From the NCBI GenBank assembly GCA_032209605.1, contig JASFXZ010000037.1:186001-250000 (forward strand): DNA of 64,000 nucleotides, written 5' to 3'. This DNA comes from Mactromeris polynyma (lineage: Eukaryota > Mollusca > Bivalvia > Venerida > Mactridae). Numbering within the stretch: position 1 is the first letter of the stretch; each line of letters starts with the position of its first letter. The position numbers were made by a program, and so were the translations under genes. The notes below the pieces were generated by a model that saw only the letters and a list, made by a program, of their open reading frames with translations, did no database searches and was not told the DNA's origin. Positions 33,480 through 45,500 of this stretch are shown one piece after another.

Positions 33480-33600
33480 AAGAGACCATATTAAGTAAAT
33501 ATTGTTTCCTGCTGGCAAATAGTGACATCACATGTTGCGTTTTCTCGAAATGATCTTACTTACAGAAGAGGTTGGAAATCCCATAGCATTGCCCAGTCTT
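33480..33600. mobile_element. Truncated CRE-MITE, copy 2
   Basis: AAATATTGTTTCCTGCTGGC, GTGACATCACATGTTGC and CAGAAGAGGTTGGAAATCCCA match the right arm of the elements at 10197 and 57808. The left arm is missing and the CRE octamer has decayed to TGATCTTA. Confidence 0.7.
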
Positions 33601-35054
33601 AATATAACGAACGTTGCTTTATTTCGTTCCTTTGTTTACAGGTATATACAAAAATACCCTGAGAAATAATTTTTTTAGAGAATGGCTTGTTAATGCCTTT
33701 CATACAGATGGTCTCTAAAAGAGAGATACTATACGTAGCTACAGGGAACACAACACACATACAACGCTGCATGTTGGACTCGCGTATTTGTGGTTTTGGA
33801 AAACTTGTAAGAAAATTGACAATGTAGTGCTGTAAAGTAGATCTGTATGAAGGTATTTACTACCGATTTGTTTTGTTAACGATTTAGCATGTGTTGATAC
33901 AAATCTACATTATGTACCTTTACATATTACTATTTATTTTGCTACTATGTTGTGCATTGATGTGTATCTATATGACGGGCCTCAGGCCTACATCTATTGA
34001 AAATAAACTTATCTATATTTAAGAACTGAAAGTTTGGTCGGATGTGTTGTGGTATGTTATCGATTCTCAATTAGTGGAGAATACAGTTATTGTGTACACA
34101 ATGAATGTCGATGGGTCAATATTTTGCAAAACGTTTCCATTGGCTGACCTCTTCAACGTTTGTTAACTTGACATACTGGCTTCTGTTAGTTATTACTTTG
34201 TACTAACAAAAAATTAAACATACTATAATATATTAAATGGAGTTATTGACGTATTACAATATAGTTACTTTAAGCGATAGTGTGTTTACCAATTAGTCAT
34301 TTGATCGAAAAGTAATCTGTTCGAACATATAGAGTAGTAGTGATTTCAGTGAAAAAGTCAGTCGAATTGTAGTAAGAACAACCAATAACACCAAACATCT
34401 GAAGTAATCGAGGTAATATCAGATACAAATGTAAACTATTGTATCTTATTATACCTCATGTGATTTATCCATGCAAAATTCACATATACACGCTATAAGC
34501 AAATCCGTTATGTTACCCTGTGACGTGACATAACGTTTTTACCCTGTGACATAACTTTTTACCCTGTGACGTTGTGAAATTCACATAGTCCGAGTCGATA
34601 GGCCCTTTTTAAAATATGTAACATTAATCAAGCGCGTGTAATGTTTGCGAACGACATTATCTGTCAGCTTTGACAGATTCAGTTCTTTCACAAAAATTGC
34701 TTCAAATAATCCAAAGACTTCGCAAGCACTTTATTGTTTCTCTTTCACATTTGACTTTATTGTTTTATACATGTATTTTAATATCAAAATATTTGTTTCG
34801 GTATGATAAATTAAATATCAGATCCCATAGAGGGTATCATGTTTACCCTCGAAATGTTAAAGTCAACCACTTCTTACGTCTTGGTTTACAACAATTCTCT
34901 CGGGTAAACATTATAATTATACTATAAGTATACCACGATAAGTTGAGAGTGACGTCATGTAATGTTTACATGGTTTGACCACCTTTATTGATCAAAATAG
35001 GTAAATCAAATAACAAGCACAACTATTTATTGTGATATCGATTTCATAAACTAG

Positions 35055-35150
35055 CAGCCGTGATAGCTCAGATGGTACCGAGTCCGCGCTTAACAATGCT
35101 AATTAAGCTTTTAAGTTTTGAGTCCGAGTTCGAGACCATCGGGAGGTGGT
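35055..35150 (+). mobile_element. tRNA-like SINE head
   Basis: GCCGTGATAGCTCAGATGGT contains an A box, and GAGTTCGAGACCATCGG is a B box, but the interval between them is longer than in a tRNA and the acceptor stems do not pair. A poly(T)-rich tract follows. Confidence 0.55.
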
Positions 35151-35577
35151 TTTTTTTCATTAAAATATTATATATTTCGTTGGTCATCTACAGTTGTACT
35201 TACACGACTTATACTAATTAATGTTCGCTCGAATATTATTAACTAAAACATTGTATAGCATGTGTAATTATAAGCTATTAACTAATAACGATATGATTTC
35301 ATGATTTTTAAAGTGCACGATATCATCGTGCTGTAGATTTACATGTACATTTATCGCTACACACTCATATGGAATAAAGTTGATATGGCTACTCCGAAAA
35401 ACATAAGGGGTTCAAATGAACATTTTAGCGACGACGCTATAGCCATCATTAAACACGTTTGGTTTAACAACAAAGCATTAGACGATAACAAAAAAAACGA
35501 AAGGAAATAGACAGAAACGACAAGTAATTGACAAGCAGTGAGTAAGGGATAACATTCATATTGTCCATAAAAAAGGG

Positions 35578-35665
35578 AAGGCAGGAATGTGTCTCGAACT
35601 CACACCCTATCTATTGGTCGAAGTTACTAGTCAGAAGCGCTACCAATTGAGCTATCGTTAATGTC
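35578..35665 (-). mobile_element. tRNA-like SINE head
   Basis: The reverse complement reads GATAGCTCAATTGGTAGCGC (A box) and GTGAGTTCGAGACACATTCC (B box), with a plausible but imperfect cloverleaf. Confidence 0.55.
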
Positions 35666-37356
35666 TACTTGAGCGATATTTCATCAACATTTAATACTAA
35701 TCCTGAAGATAATAGGCATGATAATGACCGTAAGCTGCTTTACATGTATTGGAAATTGGGTATGGTCGTGTTTACTATCGAATTATCCTAACTGAGTTAT
35801 ATCACCCTCCATGGGATCTGGTATCCAACATTATCGAGCTCATTTCATGAAATATTTTTTGTAACTTTTTATTTTCATACAGCATGGCAAATACCATGTG
35901 CACATTCTTTTTTAAAGGAAAACAACATTGTATAACCAAAACAACTACCCCCCCCCCCGAAATAATAATAAGAAAAAAATGTTTGGCTGAAGTACAAAGT
36001 TCGGCAACAAATATTGAAATTTTGATAGCTTCCATGGGCAACTACCTTTTAAGAGGATTGTTGAATATAAATTGTAAATATAAATTAAATGATTGTTAGG
36101 TTTACTTGAAATACAGTACAGTTGCAAATGTAACAATATATTATAAATATATATGTAAAGAGATGTTGAGCACTTTGGTATTGCTATATATATTATACAT
36201 GTATAGTGCTTTAAATTCTGATTACTAAAATGTCTGATCATAGAAGAGTAATTTTAGAAAATATAAATATACTCATCTTTGTTCTAATGATTAGATTCGT
36301 TTTCACTTTTTGAAACAATTAACAGATTTTCATCCTTAGATTGACCGACGCAAGGGATAGACATACAGTGCGGATAATTGTTACGGTGAACATTGTTTGA
36401 ATACTATTGTTGAAACAATATTTGTTCTGAATTTTTCGGTCCTTTGTTTGACAATGATGAAAATAATAGTCAAAGCGGTTCTTTATTGTAGAACAATTGT
36501 TTTGACAGAAACGCTTTCATATGACAATCAATACCAATACAAAGCATCGTTTTTATCATTTTTAGACAACTCGTTTAATAAATTCAATAAAAAATATCCA
36601 CTCATACAAGATCCTCTATTGACCACATTATGTACTCTCCTTTAGCATCGGGAGCTTATTCCGATACCTTCACATTCACCGTGAATGTAACGGTAGTGGA
36701 ATCAAAGCGCTGTGTGGAGCGTACACATTATGCAACACAACTATTGATTATAGGCAGGTATAGATATGCAGAAACTATTTGAAGAGAATTTATCGCCATC
36801 TGAAGACAGTAAACATAATTTGTTCTAATCACAATGGTAAGAAATATTCATGACGAATGTTTGAAGTAATTTTCTAGAATGTTTCATTTACTTGTCATTT
36901 TTGTACGGCTAACTTTTTTCAGAAAGTACGTTTACATAGAAAAACATTTTTTAGAACGGTTAAAATATAAGAAATTTTAAATTTTTACCCGCATTATTGT
37001 ACAGATTAAATCAATACAAGTTTCATTTGCCTTTGTAGAAATGTCCATTATGGGTGGAATACCTTAAATGCAATCGAAGGACATCAGATCAATACACTCA
37101 ACACAATTTCTAATTGGTCACTTCATATTTATTGAAAAGACCATACCATATATATCCGTTTCATGACTTTTAATTTTAGGGTTATTAGTGTTGATCTGTC
37201 GTAAAATTCACGTAAGAATCAATATGGATTAATGTATTCTGAACAGTTGTACGAAGACAATATTTATGTGATGGTGTTTGCATTGTTGTATTTTCATTCA
37301 CTGTTAAATACTATCAATAAAATCCAAGTGACCAATTAGAAGTTTGCTGAGTGTAT

Positions 37357-37606
37357 ATGAGCGCTGCAGCTATGGGATTTACGACCTCTTCTGTAAGTGA
37401 CGTCATTACAAGAAAACACCACAAGTGTCGTCCCTATTTGCAAGCAGGACACAATCTTTACTCCAAATGGTCACTTCGTTTTCATAGTGCCATATGGTGC
37501 AATTATTGCTTTAATACTGTCAGTACATGGTGACGTCACATGTAACGTTTTCTGGAAATGACGTCACTTAAAGAAGAGGTTGGGAATCATGCAGCTGCGC
37601 TCATAT
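37357..37606. mobile_element. TA-flanked CRE-containing MITE, copy 3
   Basis: The ends TATGAGCGCTGCAGCTATGG and CATGCAGCTGCGCTCATA are inverted, with TA at both borders. Perfect TGACGTCA octamers are at 37398-37405 and 37559-37566. This copy is about 30 bp longer in the middle than the one at 10197. Confidence 0.87.
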
Positions 37607-37619
37607 TATCTTAAATTGT

Positions 37620-38090
37620 CCTGTAAAGTATTCCATCCATTAAAGTCCCCCTGGTTGTCCTCATTAATTTTCCTAAGTTGTCCTTTCTGGTCGGTGAAGC
37701 CATCCCTTGCGTATTTAACCTTGCACCTCCTGAAATGCCTGAAATTTTATCGACTATTGTTTTCGCGGAGGTCTGTGTGGGGAGACATTGTCTTTCGTAT
37801 GTGGTGTTCCCTGCAGCAAGAATTTCTCTCTTTTATTATTTCAACATTTACTGAGTGGTTTTCACTGTGGACGTAATGGAATCGCTCTGTTTTATTAATT
37901 GTCATTGATGTTTTTAGATAAGTATTAAGTTTCCTCTTTTGACTTATAGAATTTCTTGGTTTGATAGAATATTTATGTTCATCTCCCTCGCTTTCCTGTC
38001 CGTGGCCAACTCGATATCTTAGAGTATCCTTTAATGGATCCCCCTTTTTGTTCCCTTCTACCCACATTGGTCGTTTTTGATACTTAGCCA
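37620..38090. repeat. CTACAGGGAACGC repeat, copy 3 (inverted)
   Basis: The reverse complement of GGTGTTCCCTGCAGCAAG and TGTTTTCGCGGAGGTCTG matches the copy at 12990, and the flanking part (TTAATTTTCCTAAGTTGTCC) extends it. A related tail with GTTTCCCTGGGATGTGTAAA follows to about 38225. Confidence 0.55.
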
Positions 38091-38229
38091 GACAGTTCCT
38101 CATTGCCCAATTCCCTTAGACGTTGTACATCACACCTCATAAATCCTATTTTTTTATATTATGTTTCAATGCTGATGTTTCCCTGGGATGTGTAAAGGGA
38201 GGCATTGCCTTGTGAATCTGATGTTTCCG

Positions 38230-39563
38230 GTAATAACGTAATCCCTTCTTTATCGAGGCTGTAATGTGTTCTGAACTTGTACTTTGTACTAAACTACACT
38301 ATACTACACGTTTATTGGTGCAATATGCACATACAGTGCGTTTGACAATTAAAAAAATAAACATAAATATGAGATGGACAAGCAAACAAATAGACATGTT
38401 ACAAATACAATATCAAACATTGAATGTTATCAAACACAGAGCAGAACAATGCTATTTGTGTCTATGATTAAATAAGCACCAATGAAGTAGTCTTATGCAA
38501 TTTTACGCAAAAGTATATATAACTATACTTGTACAGGAGAAGGTCTTAAATGAATACATTGTAAATTGTAAATAGAATACACTTTAGACAATTAAATACA
38601 CACTGCTTTTGTCGTCAGTGTCTTTTCTTGGCACGTCATTAGGTTGATAGTTGTTCGTGAACTGTCCATGATTGTGAAAAATTGAAATTCTCACGTTCAA
38701 AACCTCGATGAATGGAACTCGATGAATCAGAAACTCGGATTTATATAAACAAACTTGTAATCATACCGGATTTCGTAGAAACATGGAATACGTGCTTCTA
38801 AGAGAATATTATATGCTGTTGATTATACGTTTTGTGAAACCGAAATAAATGGCAATGAACTCATATGACTGAGATAAGATTAAATACTAGCTTAATTACG
38901 TAATGCTTATATACCATTTAATTTACGTTACAAATGGTGTGCAGATATTATTCCCTTTACAAAATGTTTGTTCAATTTTATAAGCATGTATTTAAGTAAT
39001 AATGAAGTAATTATCCAATGCATCTTTCTGAAATACGTGTATTTATTTATAATTCTTGATTTTTATTACTTCATACTATTAATTAGTTCATGAAATGCGT
39101 AAAACTATCGCGTTCATAATTGTATCTCATTTTTAATTTCCATTCTAATCATTTACACTGTAAGAATTAAGTGTACACCATTACGCTACTTGACACCACT
39201 AATGCAGTTAGTATTACTTGGAAACTCGGTTTTGCACTTTACATGATTTTTACTGAGTAATGAACTATAATAAACGTACTTCAATCAATACAACATAACA
39301 ATCGAGGGGTTAGCACCAGAATCTACCATCTCCTTAATAAGTTTATATGGAGGATACAACATGTAGCTGGTAATGGCACCAACACCTCGAAATACCATAT
39401 TCAAAATCAATATATTTTTTACTTTTTATTTCCAGTTTGGATCGACTGTTATTAAACCACTCAACAGAAAGACCCCAAATAGTACAAAGAGAGACAACAA
39501 GAGACATAAATCTCCTTCCTTTAGCTGGCGATAATACTGTCCGTATACAGCTTGTAGAAAACA
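38230..39563. other. Upstream region of the sulfotransferase gene
   Basis: This is AT-rich sequence with no other gene. A pyrimidine tract with ATTTCCAG (ends 39435) could be the acceptor of a 5' untranslated exon that carries the sulfotransferase start; no upstream partner exon is recognised. Confidence 0.4.
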
Positions 39564-40664
39564 ATGCCGTCTGAAAACATTTCAAGATCAAAAGGGGTCA
39601 TTGTGGTTTTATGTGCTATGGTTATCTTCCTGACTTACTCTTTGATTCAAGTTTCAATGTCAAATATTGACAGAGGAATGCTTGTAACAACATTTCAAAG
39701 TGAGTCTGAGAGTGATATTCTTATAAGCAAATCAGCATACTCAAATGAAAACAAACAACAGCCACTTGGGGAACATAGAGAAGCAACTACTAGTGTCATA
39801 GCAATTGAAGACGTAAGGACTGAATCGACTACAGCAACACTTAATTTGAAGAGGAAAACAAACGAGAGATGTGAGAAAAGATTACCAAAAATAATTTTGG
39901 TCGGAAGTCAGAAATCTGGAACTTCAGCCTTAACTCAGTTTACTAGCTACCATCCACAGATTGCTGCTTGTAGAAAGCCTGACGAACCACGCTATTTCAG
40001 TCGATACTACGATGACCATTCCTTAGAATGGTACCGACAGATGATGCCTTGCAGTTTTTCCGATCAGATAACTATGGAAAAAACTCCCGGTTATTTTTAT
40101 GGAAATATCTCAGCATTGCGGATCAAACAAATGAACGAACAGACTAAAATTCTCATGATCTTCAAAGATCCTGTCGAAGTTGCTATTTCGATTTTTGCCA
40201 TGTGGAGAGCACACGAGGATCCTCGAGTTCGGGGTAAAGAGTTTGAAGACATGGTAACCGTACTGGACAGTGATAACAAGCGGATAGTGAATACAACATC
40301 GAAAATAATTTGGTACTGTAAATTCATATTACACGCACAAACATGGGTAGATACATTTGGAAAAAAACAAGTTTACGCTGTCGATGGATCAGCATTTGAA
40401 AAAAACCCGTACAGAGAATTACAAAAATTAGAATCAGTTTTGGGACTCGACAATTTTTTCAAAAAAGAACAGTTTGTGTTCAGTGAGAAAAAGAAGAAGT
40501 ACTGCTTTGCCTTTAAGTCTAAGTCGATTCGATGTTTACCCTCTGGTAAAGGACGAGAGCATCCGGCAGTATCTGAAGAAGTGATTGCATTGTTACGGAC
40601 TTATTTCAAACCTTTTAACGATAAGATATCGAAGATGTTGAGCCGATCTTTTATTTGGCAATAG
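39564..40664 (+). CDS. Heparan sulfate 3-O-sulfotransferase-like type II membrane sulfotransferase
   Basis: This intronless reading frame encodes 366 aa. Enzymes of this family transfer sulfate from PAPS to a hydroxyl or amino group of heparan sulfate or a related glycan in the Golgi lumen. A signal anchor (about residues 11-31) follows a short cytoplasmic tail, then a Ser/Thr-rich stem to about residue 105. The 5'-phosphosulfate loop is LVGSQKSGTSAL (112-123), the acceptor-side acidic residues are in KPDEPRYF (138-145), EKTPGYF (172-178) follows, and the 3'-phosphate-binding strand is FKDPVEVAIS (200-209). The C-terminus has Cys314 and Cys324 flanking the segment before GKGREHP and ends FKPFN...FIW, as in HS3ST. 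The substrate cannot be told. The usual Arg of the 3'-phosphate loop is Lys (KDP). AATAAA at about 41198 may be the poly(A) signal. Confidence 0.9.
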   Translation: MPSENISRSKGVIVVLCAMVIFLTYSLIQVSMSNIDRGMLVTTFQSESESDILISKSAYSNENKQQPLGEHREATTSVIAIEDVRTESTTATLNLKRKTNERCEKRLPKIILVGSQKSGTSALTQFTSYHPQIAACRKPDEPRYFSRYYDDHSLEWYRQMMPCSFSDQITMEKTPGYFYGNISALRIKQMNEQTKILMIFKDPVEVAISIFAMWRAHEDPRVRGKEFEDMVTVLDSDNKRIVNTTSKIIWYCKFILHAQTWVDTFGKKQVYAVDGSAFEKNPYRELQKLESVLGLDNFFKKEQFVFSEKKKKYCFAFKSKSIRCLPSGKGREHPAVSEEVIALLRTYFKPFNDKISKMLSRSFIWQ

Positions 40665-41397
40665 TACATGGTTATTTGAGACTCCTGTGATGAACTTACT
40701 TTGGTAAATTATTCTTCTTTGTATGCACTTAATTTTAGTGATTGCATTGTTGACGTGACTTATCACGAAATAACAAAAGTGTAAAGACTTTGGTGGGCAT
40801 CGGTCATACCTCGCATCCATTTAGGAGCATTCTATCTTTTCTTCAAGTACAAAGTAAATATATATACTTGTCTTATCAACTTGTCCTATTTGCATTGGGA
40901 GGTTGTTGAGATGCTTTGGTTAGTTTGTCTGTTAACTTTAAATGGTATTAAGATCACCGAATTGACTTTACATGGTTAGTAATGAAAACTGTGAACAAGA
41001 AAAGAGATTTTGTACGTTCTACGCATTTAAAATTCGAGAGAACAGGTAACTTTTATTGAACTGGCGCCTGGTTGAGAAAGCACTGAATCTGGGGCCAAGT
41101 CAAATTATGTTTATAAACGAACATTTCATAACATGTATGTATCTGTTATACAGATGATATATATTTTATGTGGTATATGTTATATTTTATGCCATTAAAT
41201 AAATCATGTGCAGTAAAACCTCTTTTAAAAGCCACCTAGAAATTAAGACCACCTCACCCTGTAAGACGGTTATGTCAAGGATCAGATTTCAGATTATCTT
41301 CTATATTTTAACACGACACTCAGACTGCCTCACTAGTATGACTGATTTCCTTCAGACTCATTGGTGGTATTTTTATTGATGTTTAGGTTATTGTGGT

Positions 41398-41985
41398 CAC
41401 GGCGTCACTTAAATTGGCACCGGGCTAAGTGAAGCCGAGTTCTGTTCACTGACGAATCTCTATTCACACTCAGCCATGCAGATGATAGGATATGCCTATA
41501 CATACGTAAAAGCGAGAGATTCGCCGATTATTGTGTTGTTGAGAGAGACAGGTCCGGGGGAGGTAGAGTACTGGTGTGGGGTGGGATCATGGGGAACCGT
41601 AAGACTGTGCTATTGGTTATACAGGGAAACCTTAATGCACAGCGTTACATTACTGAGGTACTAAATCCTCATGTAATTCCTTTCATTCGCCATCACGGCC
41701 TCGGTGTAACATTGCCACAGGACCATGCCCGTCAGCACACAGCGAGAATCACAACCAAATAACTGGCTCAAAGCAACGTCTACGTAATGACATGGCATGC
41801 GGTTTCCCCTGCTATGGCATATCTGGGATGAACTGGGACGTAAGGCGAGGGCCAACCACTAAATTGACAATATCTAAGACCTCTCACGGGCATTGTAGCA
41901 AGAATGGAGGAATCTGCCTAATGGACAAATTCAACATGTCGCGAATTCGTTCAAATGGGGATCACACACATTATCAATTTTAATT
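41398..41985 (+). pseudogene. Tc1/mariner transposase fossil (C-terminal half)
   Basis: The translated sequence reads LFTDESLFTLSHADDRI, VVERDRSGGG then VWGGIMGN, and QDHARQHTARITTK, all in one frame and all typical of Tc1-like DDE transposases. In-frame stops occur before SRVLFTDES (a TGA where Trp is usual), after ARITTK and again downstream. The third catalytic carboxylate region (usually P-I-E-H-L-W) is destroyed. Upstream 41213-41260 carries a CAGTAAAACCTC end that may be its terminal repeat. It cannot encode an active transposase. Confidence 0.88.
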
Positions 41986-43198
41986 AATAAGCAGATTTTA
42001 AACAAACACTTTTATCCCTTAAGATTTTTTGAGATTTTGACCCTATCCGAATTCGCCATGATCTTACTCAAAAACTGTTTATTGTAACACAATTATGTCA
42101 ACTGATTTGTATGCACAAATGAATACACTTTATTTTCTGTATAGGTTCCAGCAACATAAACGTAATATATTTCCACAATCTTTACTTGAACATGGGGGGA
42201 CTTTATACCTTTGTGAAATTAGGTGACCTTTATTAATACCCGGTAGAAATAGATCTATTATACCAATTTTGAAATCACTTTAATTGTATCTTCAAAGATA
42301 TCGGGACTTTTAATAAGCCAATTATCGCTGTCAAAAGGTGAAAATTGGTCATTTGAAAAAAATTATATCTAGAGTTGAAAATAATCTCTATGGTCGTGTT
42401 GGTTTGCTAGGTAGGGCCATGGACCCGTTTCATAGTCAATAATCTTAGTGAAGATACAAGTTTCAACTTTCTTAAACATCGATATTTCATGCGGAAAAAA
42501 GCAAACTTTGGTCAAATGTATTGAGTATACCATTGAATAATTAAAAAGTGGAAATTATAGTTTAGTTATAGCAAGGATGATTAGAAGAAGTTTCACTTAT
42601 CTTAAATAATGACTATGAAATGGGTCACGGGTTTAGTTTAAAATCAACAAGCGGTGAGAAGATAAAGCGCGGTTATACTTAAAGTGGACGGACGCAGAGA
42701 CGCAGAAGAAAATAACAGTATAACTTCCGAAAACCACATGAAGCACTTTTTGACACAATTATTAGATTGTAGAGTCTTCACAGATAAATTGGAATTGTAC
42801 ACGCGCTTTTATTGATTTGGAGGATACACTTTTAAACTGAAAAAAACTGACACTTGTAAAATCAGGTGGAAATCGAGGACAGCGATAGAAACTCTGTGTA
42901 CAATGCAGAAGCTGCGATTATTGTTTGAATAAACCCCTAGTTATTTTCGTTGGTATCCATCATCGGCATAGGCATAAACCTTTAATATCTATTAGCTTCC
43001 ACAATTTCCTTTGTGTGGTCTGCACAATTATAGATACATACGTCTACATTAAAACCATAATTTAGAAGAAGTTCATTCTTATTTGTTGTGCAGACGAATT
43101 TAATAATTCCAGGCCAAAGTGCAGTTTTAAACAAATCAGCGTCAAGTTTACAGTTGAGATATGATTGGCGGATAATACGGTCGCTCAAAATTAAGACC
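41986..43198. other. Intergenic, nothing recognised
   Basis: This is AT-rich sequence. Phrases such as GACTATGAAATGGGTCA and its rough inverse (CCCGTTTCATAGTC) at about 42610 and 42425 suggest a decayed palindromic element, but its borders are not clear. Confidence 0.35.
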
Positions 43199-43455
43199 AG
43201 GGCCTGTATTATAGAAGCATCTCAAGTGAATCTTAAATATTTTCACAAAAGTTCGAAACTTCAAATGGATTTTATTCCGAAAACTACATTAAAACTGTTA
43301 CGCTTTTTAATGGTAATGACAACAACATATTAATACCATTTATTCATCATCCTTGAGTTGACCATATAATAGTCTGTATGTTAAATAAACCAGTTTAGGA
43401 AAATTGAATGTTAAGGACAAGTGTAAGATTTTACTTAGGATGTTTCTGCAATACT
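43199..43455 (+). mobile_element. ~255-bp MITE (GTATT-AGAAGCATC ends), copy 2
   Basis: GGCCTGTATTATAGAAGCAT at the left and TTACTTAGGATGTTTCTGCA at the right are inverted ends. Collinear with 19262-19505 over its whole length. Confidence 0.8.
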
Positions 43456-43647
43456 GCGCTTGATACGTCGGGGTGTGAGTATATCTAATTAGTTACAGCA
43501 TGGAGCCAATATCGATCAGATCTGTGGTATCTTACAATGAGCCAGAATGTTGGACATGATTGGTGATATGTTGAATGGAACTTGATACCAACTATTACCA
43601 AACATTGAACTGTAACTGTAAAACACAAAAATCACGTCGTCACGTAC

Positions 43648-43806
43648 TCAGTCATGAATTTCACTGATTGTGAAATTGTCATTCACGATTTCAGAATTCT
43701 CTTCATTATGTCTTGTACCTCTCTTGTACCTGTTTCTGTCTGTATATTCTCTGAATCCATGATCACATCGTTTGGGTAGATCTTCCCGGATATCTTTGTT
43801 TCCAGT
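43648..43806 (-). CDS. Possible terminal coding exon, unknown protein
   Basis: An AG acceptor after a short T-rich tract (minus strand, ...TTATTTTACAG) is followed by 52 open codons and a stop. The peptide is hydrophilic and rich in Asp, Glu, Arg and Asn (for example DIREDLPKRCDHG, then RYKRGTRHNEEN). I found no upstream exon, so it may be chance. It does not resemble a family I know. Confidence 0.22.
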   Translation of the reverse strand, partial: TGNKDIREDLPKRCDHGFREYTDRNRYKRGTRHNEENSEIVNDNFTISEIHD

Positions 43807-44119
43807 CTGTAAAATAAGGGCGGTGTTATAGCACTGCGGTCCCAGGTGTTTGGTAACCATTTATGTGAAATATGAATGCATCGGACACACACGCGTAAGT
43901 GAAACAAGGTCTTATATACATTGTGTTATGCCTGGTTAATGGTTTTATCGCATATAGTATCTTCCTATATACCATCTACTACCGATTGAACGTAACTAGA
44001 GCATTAAACTTACAAAACTAGCATAACACAAGAAATATCTTGATAAGATGGTCGGCGTAATTTTTAGGTTAAGATTTGTTGTACAACATAAAAAAAATGC
44101 CGAGATGTTACGATTGCTG

Positions 44120-44365
44120 GTCAATCCAGATCCAAAATGGATTTTGGAAAATTCACCGAAATTGAATGGATTTCGGTAAGGTAACGTACCCTATATCGAA
44201 AGGTTAACCAATCATTGGGTAACGTACCCTATATCGAAAGGTTAACCAATCATTGGTAAGGTTACAAACGTTGTTCGGTTGAAGAGAAATTGCCTTGGTT
44301 GTTAACGTAAGATTTGATTGGTTTACACAACACTGATTTGCAAATAGCAAAACCATGTTAGTACG
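44120..44365 (-). repeat. Dispersed repeat (TTTCGGTAA family), copy 2
   Basis: This is the inverse of 19865-20085. A 45-bp segment (GGTAACGTACCCTATATCGA ... CCAATCATTGG) is tandemly duplicated inside this copy at about 44180-44265. A SINE interrupts it at 44365. Confidence 0.8.
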
Positions 44366-44650
44366 TGAGCCGCGGCCGTGGTCCAGTGGTTAGTGCGCTG
44401 GACTTGTAACCCGGAGATCTGGGTTCGATTCCTAGTCGCGGCAGGTCATACCCTTCCATGAAAATTTGACAAAAATGTCGATTTTCCTCCACATGTGGAG
44501 AAGTTGCCGGCTCCTTGTGGAAGGGTACGTTAGTACTGGTAAGAATTCAGTCCAGGAAAAACTGGTTAGGTGAACCGGCCGCCGTATATAACTGAAATAT
44601 CGTTGAGAAACGGCGTTAAACCAGATGAAACAAACAAACATGTTAGTACG
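44354..44650 (+). mobile_element. Full-length tRNA-derived SINE with 12-bp target duplication
   Basis: The SINE (44366-44638) is bracketed by CATGTTAGTACG on both sides (44354-44365 and 44639-44650). The head (44369-44443) is a nearly intact cloverleaf: GCCGCGG pairs with the 3' strand CGCGGC, the B box is GGGTTCGATTCC and the anticodon loop CTTGTAA would give TGT (Thr). A body and a 3' tail with ATATAACTGAAATATCGTTG and ACGGCGTTAAACC, then (ACAA)n, follow. The tail resembles conserved SINE tails known across molluscs. The sister repeat at 19865 has the empty site. Confidence 0.93.
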
Positions 44651-45244
44651 TCCGCGCCGAAAAATACAATTCCCGCATTTTGTTACTCAGGAGAGTTGCA
44701 CTATACAAGTAGTAACTTATTAATCTTTCCGTACAGTATATTTGTTACCAGTTTAACATCTGTAGAGAAATCACTCATCAAGAAGGTTGATGCGAAAGAT
44801 GGAGATAGTTGGGAGAGAGGTGGAGAGAAGGAAATTTTATCAAATGTTTAAGACTTCTGAAAGGGTAGATCATCGATAGCAGTATAGTATGCCAGTTATT
44901 GCTTATGTATACTTGTGGACTATTATCAAATTATTTTAAATCACATTATGTGGAATCACTCATGCTCGGGGTCACCACCACTTATCAGTATGTATAATTA
45001 ATATTTCTGTCAATTTTGTGAATGAAGCATTATAACTCAAATACATTACTTATACAAACATGATAATTATACCATTGAGATAAACCACACAGTGGAATTA
45101 AACATTTTCTTTATGTTTAGGATTAGTTTATTTCAAAATCATGATTAATTGTTTTTTTTAATTTTATAGATTTTGAACGGCTTCCACATTTTAAGTATTA
45201 ATACAGTTCAACCTATCTGAAGTTAGCCTCTCTTCAGCAAAAAG

Positions 45245-45430
45245 AGAGACACAGTGGGTGAGGGGGTAGAGAGCATGACTCATGGGCCGCAAGTCGTGAG
45301 TTCAAGCCCCGACATGAGCGAGGATGAACCGTAAACTTCACACACCGTGGATTTGGCGCGAGTACTGGTCAGTATAGTGATTAAGCAATGAATCAGTCGT
45401 TGGAAGTGCTTTGTTGTAAGTTTTAAGAAT
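45245..45430 (+). mobile_element. tRNA-derived SINE
   Basis: GGGGGTAGAGAGCATGACTC (A box) and CGTGAGTTCAAGCCCCGAC (B box) form the head. The body with GCGCGAGTACTGGTCAGTAT is the inverse of the segments at 17446 and 33135. Confidence 0.6.
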
Positions 45431-45500
45431 TTTTGTCACAAAATAAATAAGGTTAACTAAAATGAAAAAAATCTTAACATAGGAAAGTATCGGTTAAAAC

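Larger units (their letters stand above)
33601..37350. other. Intergenic, no gene recognised
   Basis: This holds three tandem TTTTTACCCTGTGAC words (34505-34575), two tRNA-like SINE heads (35055-35150 plus; 35578-35665 minus) and a C10 run at about 35949-35958. Short reading frames (for example 34670-34927, 36397-36645) show no family features, no signal peptide with cleavage context and no splice partners. Confidence 0.4.

Noticed and set aside
35949..35958. Poly(C) tract as a regulatory element
   Set aside because: A single homopolymer run, more likely slippage; nothing around it supports function.
36397..36645. 82-codon plus-strand reading frame with a hydrophobic start
   Set aside because: It has no splice partner or family resemblance, and the composition matches the AT-rich surroundings.
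43683..43907. 74-codon minus-strand frame
   Set aside because: It overlaps a better candidate exon frame (43648-43806) and lacks any support of its own.
44369..44443. Functional tRNA-Thr gene
   Set aside because: The cloverleaf is good, but it is followed by a SINE body and tail and bracketed by a 12-bp target duplication, so it is a SINE head.
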